A DNA stretch of 64,000 nt from Protula sp. h YS-2021 (lineage: Eukaryota > Annelida > Polychaeta > Sabellida > Serpulidae), in contig OX457031.1 in NCBI GenBank assembly GCA_949752745.1, positions 54,054,803 to 54,118,802 of the forward strand, given 5' to 3'. The position numbers and the translations under genes are program-made. This document shows, piece after piece, positions 63,750 through 64,000 of this stretch. Numbering within the stretch: the first letter of the stretch is position 1; each line of letters starts with the position of its first letter. The notes beneath the pieces were generated by a model. The model had not been told where the DNA came from and ran no database searches. It saw only the letters and a list, made by a program, of their open reading frames with translations.

Positions 63750-64000
63750 ATATGCATTGAGAAATACGTGTAATATATGAATATAATATTTTTAGCAAAA
63801 AAAATTCCCAATTGGTCGGAAGTTCGTCGGAAAAAGATGTCGGCCCGATGAATATTTGCCAAGTTCTATTAAACTGAGGAAAATAATCATCGGGCCAACG
63901 TCGGTAACCGATGAACTTCCGACGAATGAGAAAAAAATGGAAATTCGACTATTGCCAACCTATAACTGATGCATTACCGATGCATCGAAGCCGATGCCGA
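63750..64000. repeat. TCGG/CCGA palindromic degenerate repeat, right part
   Basis: Continues the host repeat interrupted by the Polinton (GTCGGAAGTTCGTCGG, CGATGAACTTCCGACG) and runs off the window end. Confidence 0.6.

Overview
The window is from an animal genome, most likely a marine invertebrate; the species cannot be fixed from the sequence. The evidence is a spliced orthologue of the animal gene FBXL4 with many short GT-AG introns, several eukaryotic transposon families, very large minisatellites, and a full-length Polinton (Maverick). No bacterial-type gene organisation, rRNA or CRISPR array is present.

Positions 1-32138 hold FBXL4 on the minus strand. Sixteen coding exons between 32138 and 3254 join in a consistent reading frame to about 636 codons: an N-terminal beta-rich region, an F-box, then leucine-rich repeats. 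The introns are loaded with satellites: a roughly 13.5-kb array of a 31-bp unit, a 32-bp array, a 9/26-bp-type array and a 49-bp array. A 72-bp array of 26 units fills the 3' UTR, and its unit is a copy of the gene's own last codons plus stop. Intron 1 carries a 764-bp MITE with 11-bp target duplications and a second repeat element.

Positions 32656-38122 are a non-autonomous LTR retrotransposon: LTRs of 875 and 864 bp, 4-bp target duplication ATAC, polypurine tract, and a primer site that matches an internal part of tRNA-Ser. It lies about 0.5 kb upstream of the FBXL4 start. Positions 38123-46320 are mostly non-coding, with palindrome-rich degenerate repeats, a short-period satellite and a tRNA-like segment.

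Positions 46321-63743 are a complete 17.4-kb Polinton, flanked by the 6-bp duplication TATAAT and bounded by terminal inverted repeats. Rightward genes are a small unknown gene, protein-primed DNA polymerase B (broken by one in-frame TAA) and a run of small PC4-like proteins. Leftward genes form a tightly overlapping virion module (integrase, packaging ATPase, two small basic or unknown proteins, a lipid-anchor-like protein, penton, a pX-like protein, major capsid protein, protease). An accessory block follows: a NADAR-family enzyme, three related helical proteins and a PC4-like/zinc-finger protein. TATA boxes, often overlapping the stop codon of the gene before, plus ETS-CRE and Maf/AP-1-type sites suggest control by host bZIP and ETS factors. 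The element sits inside an older palindromic repeat that runs off the right end of the window.
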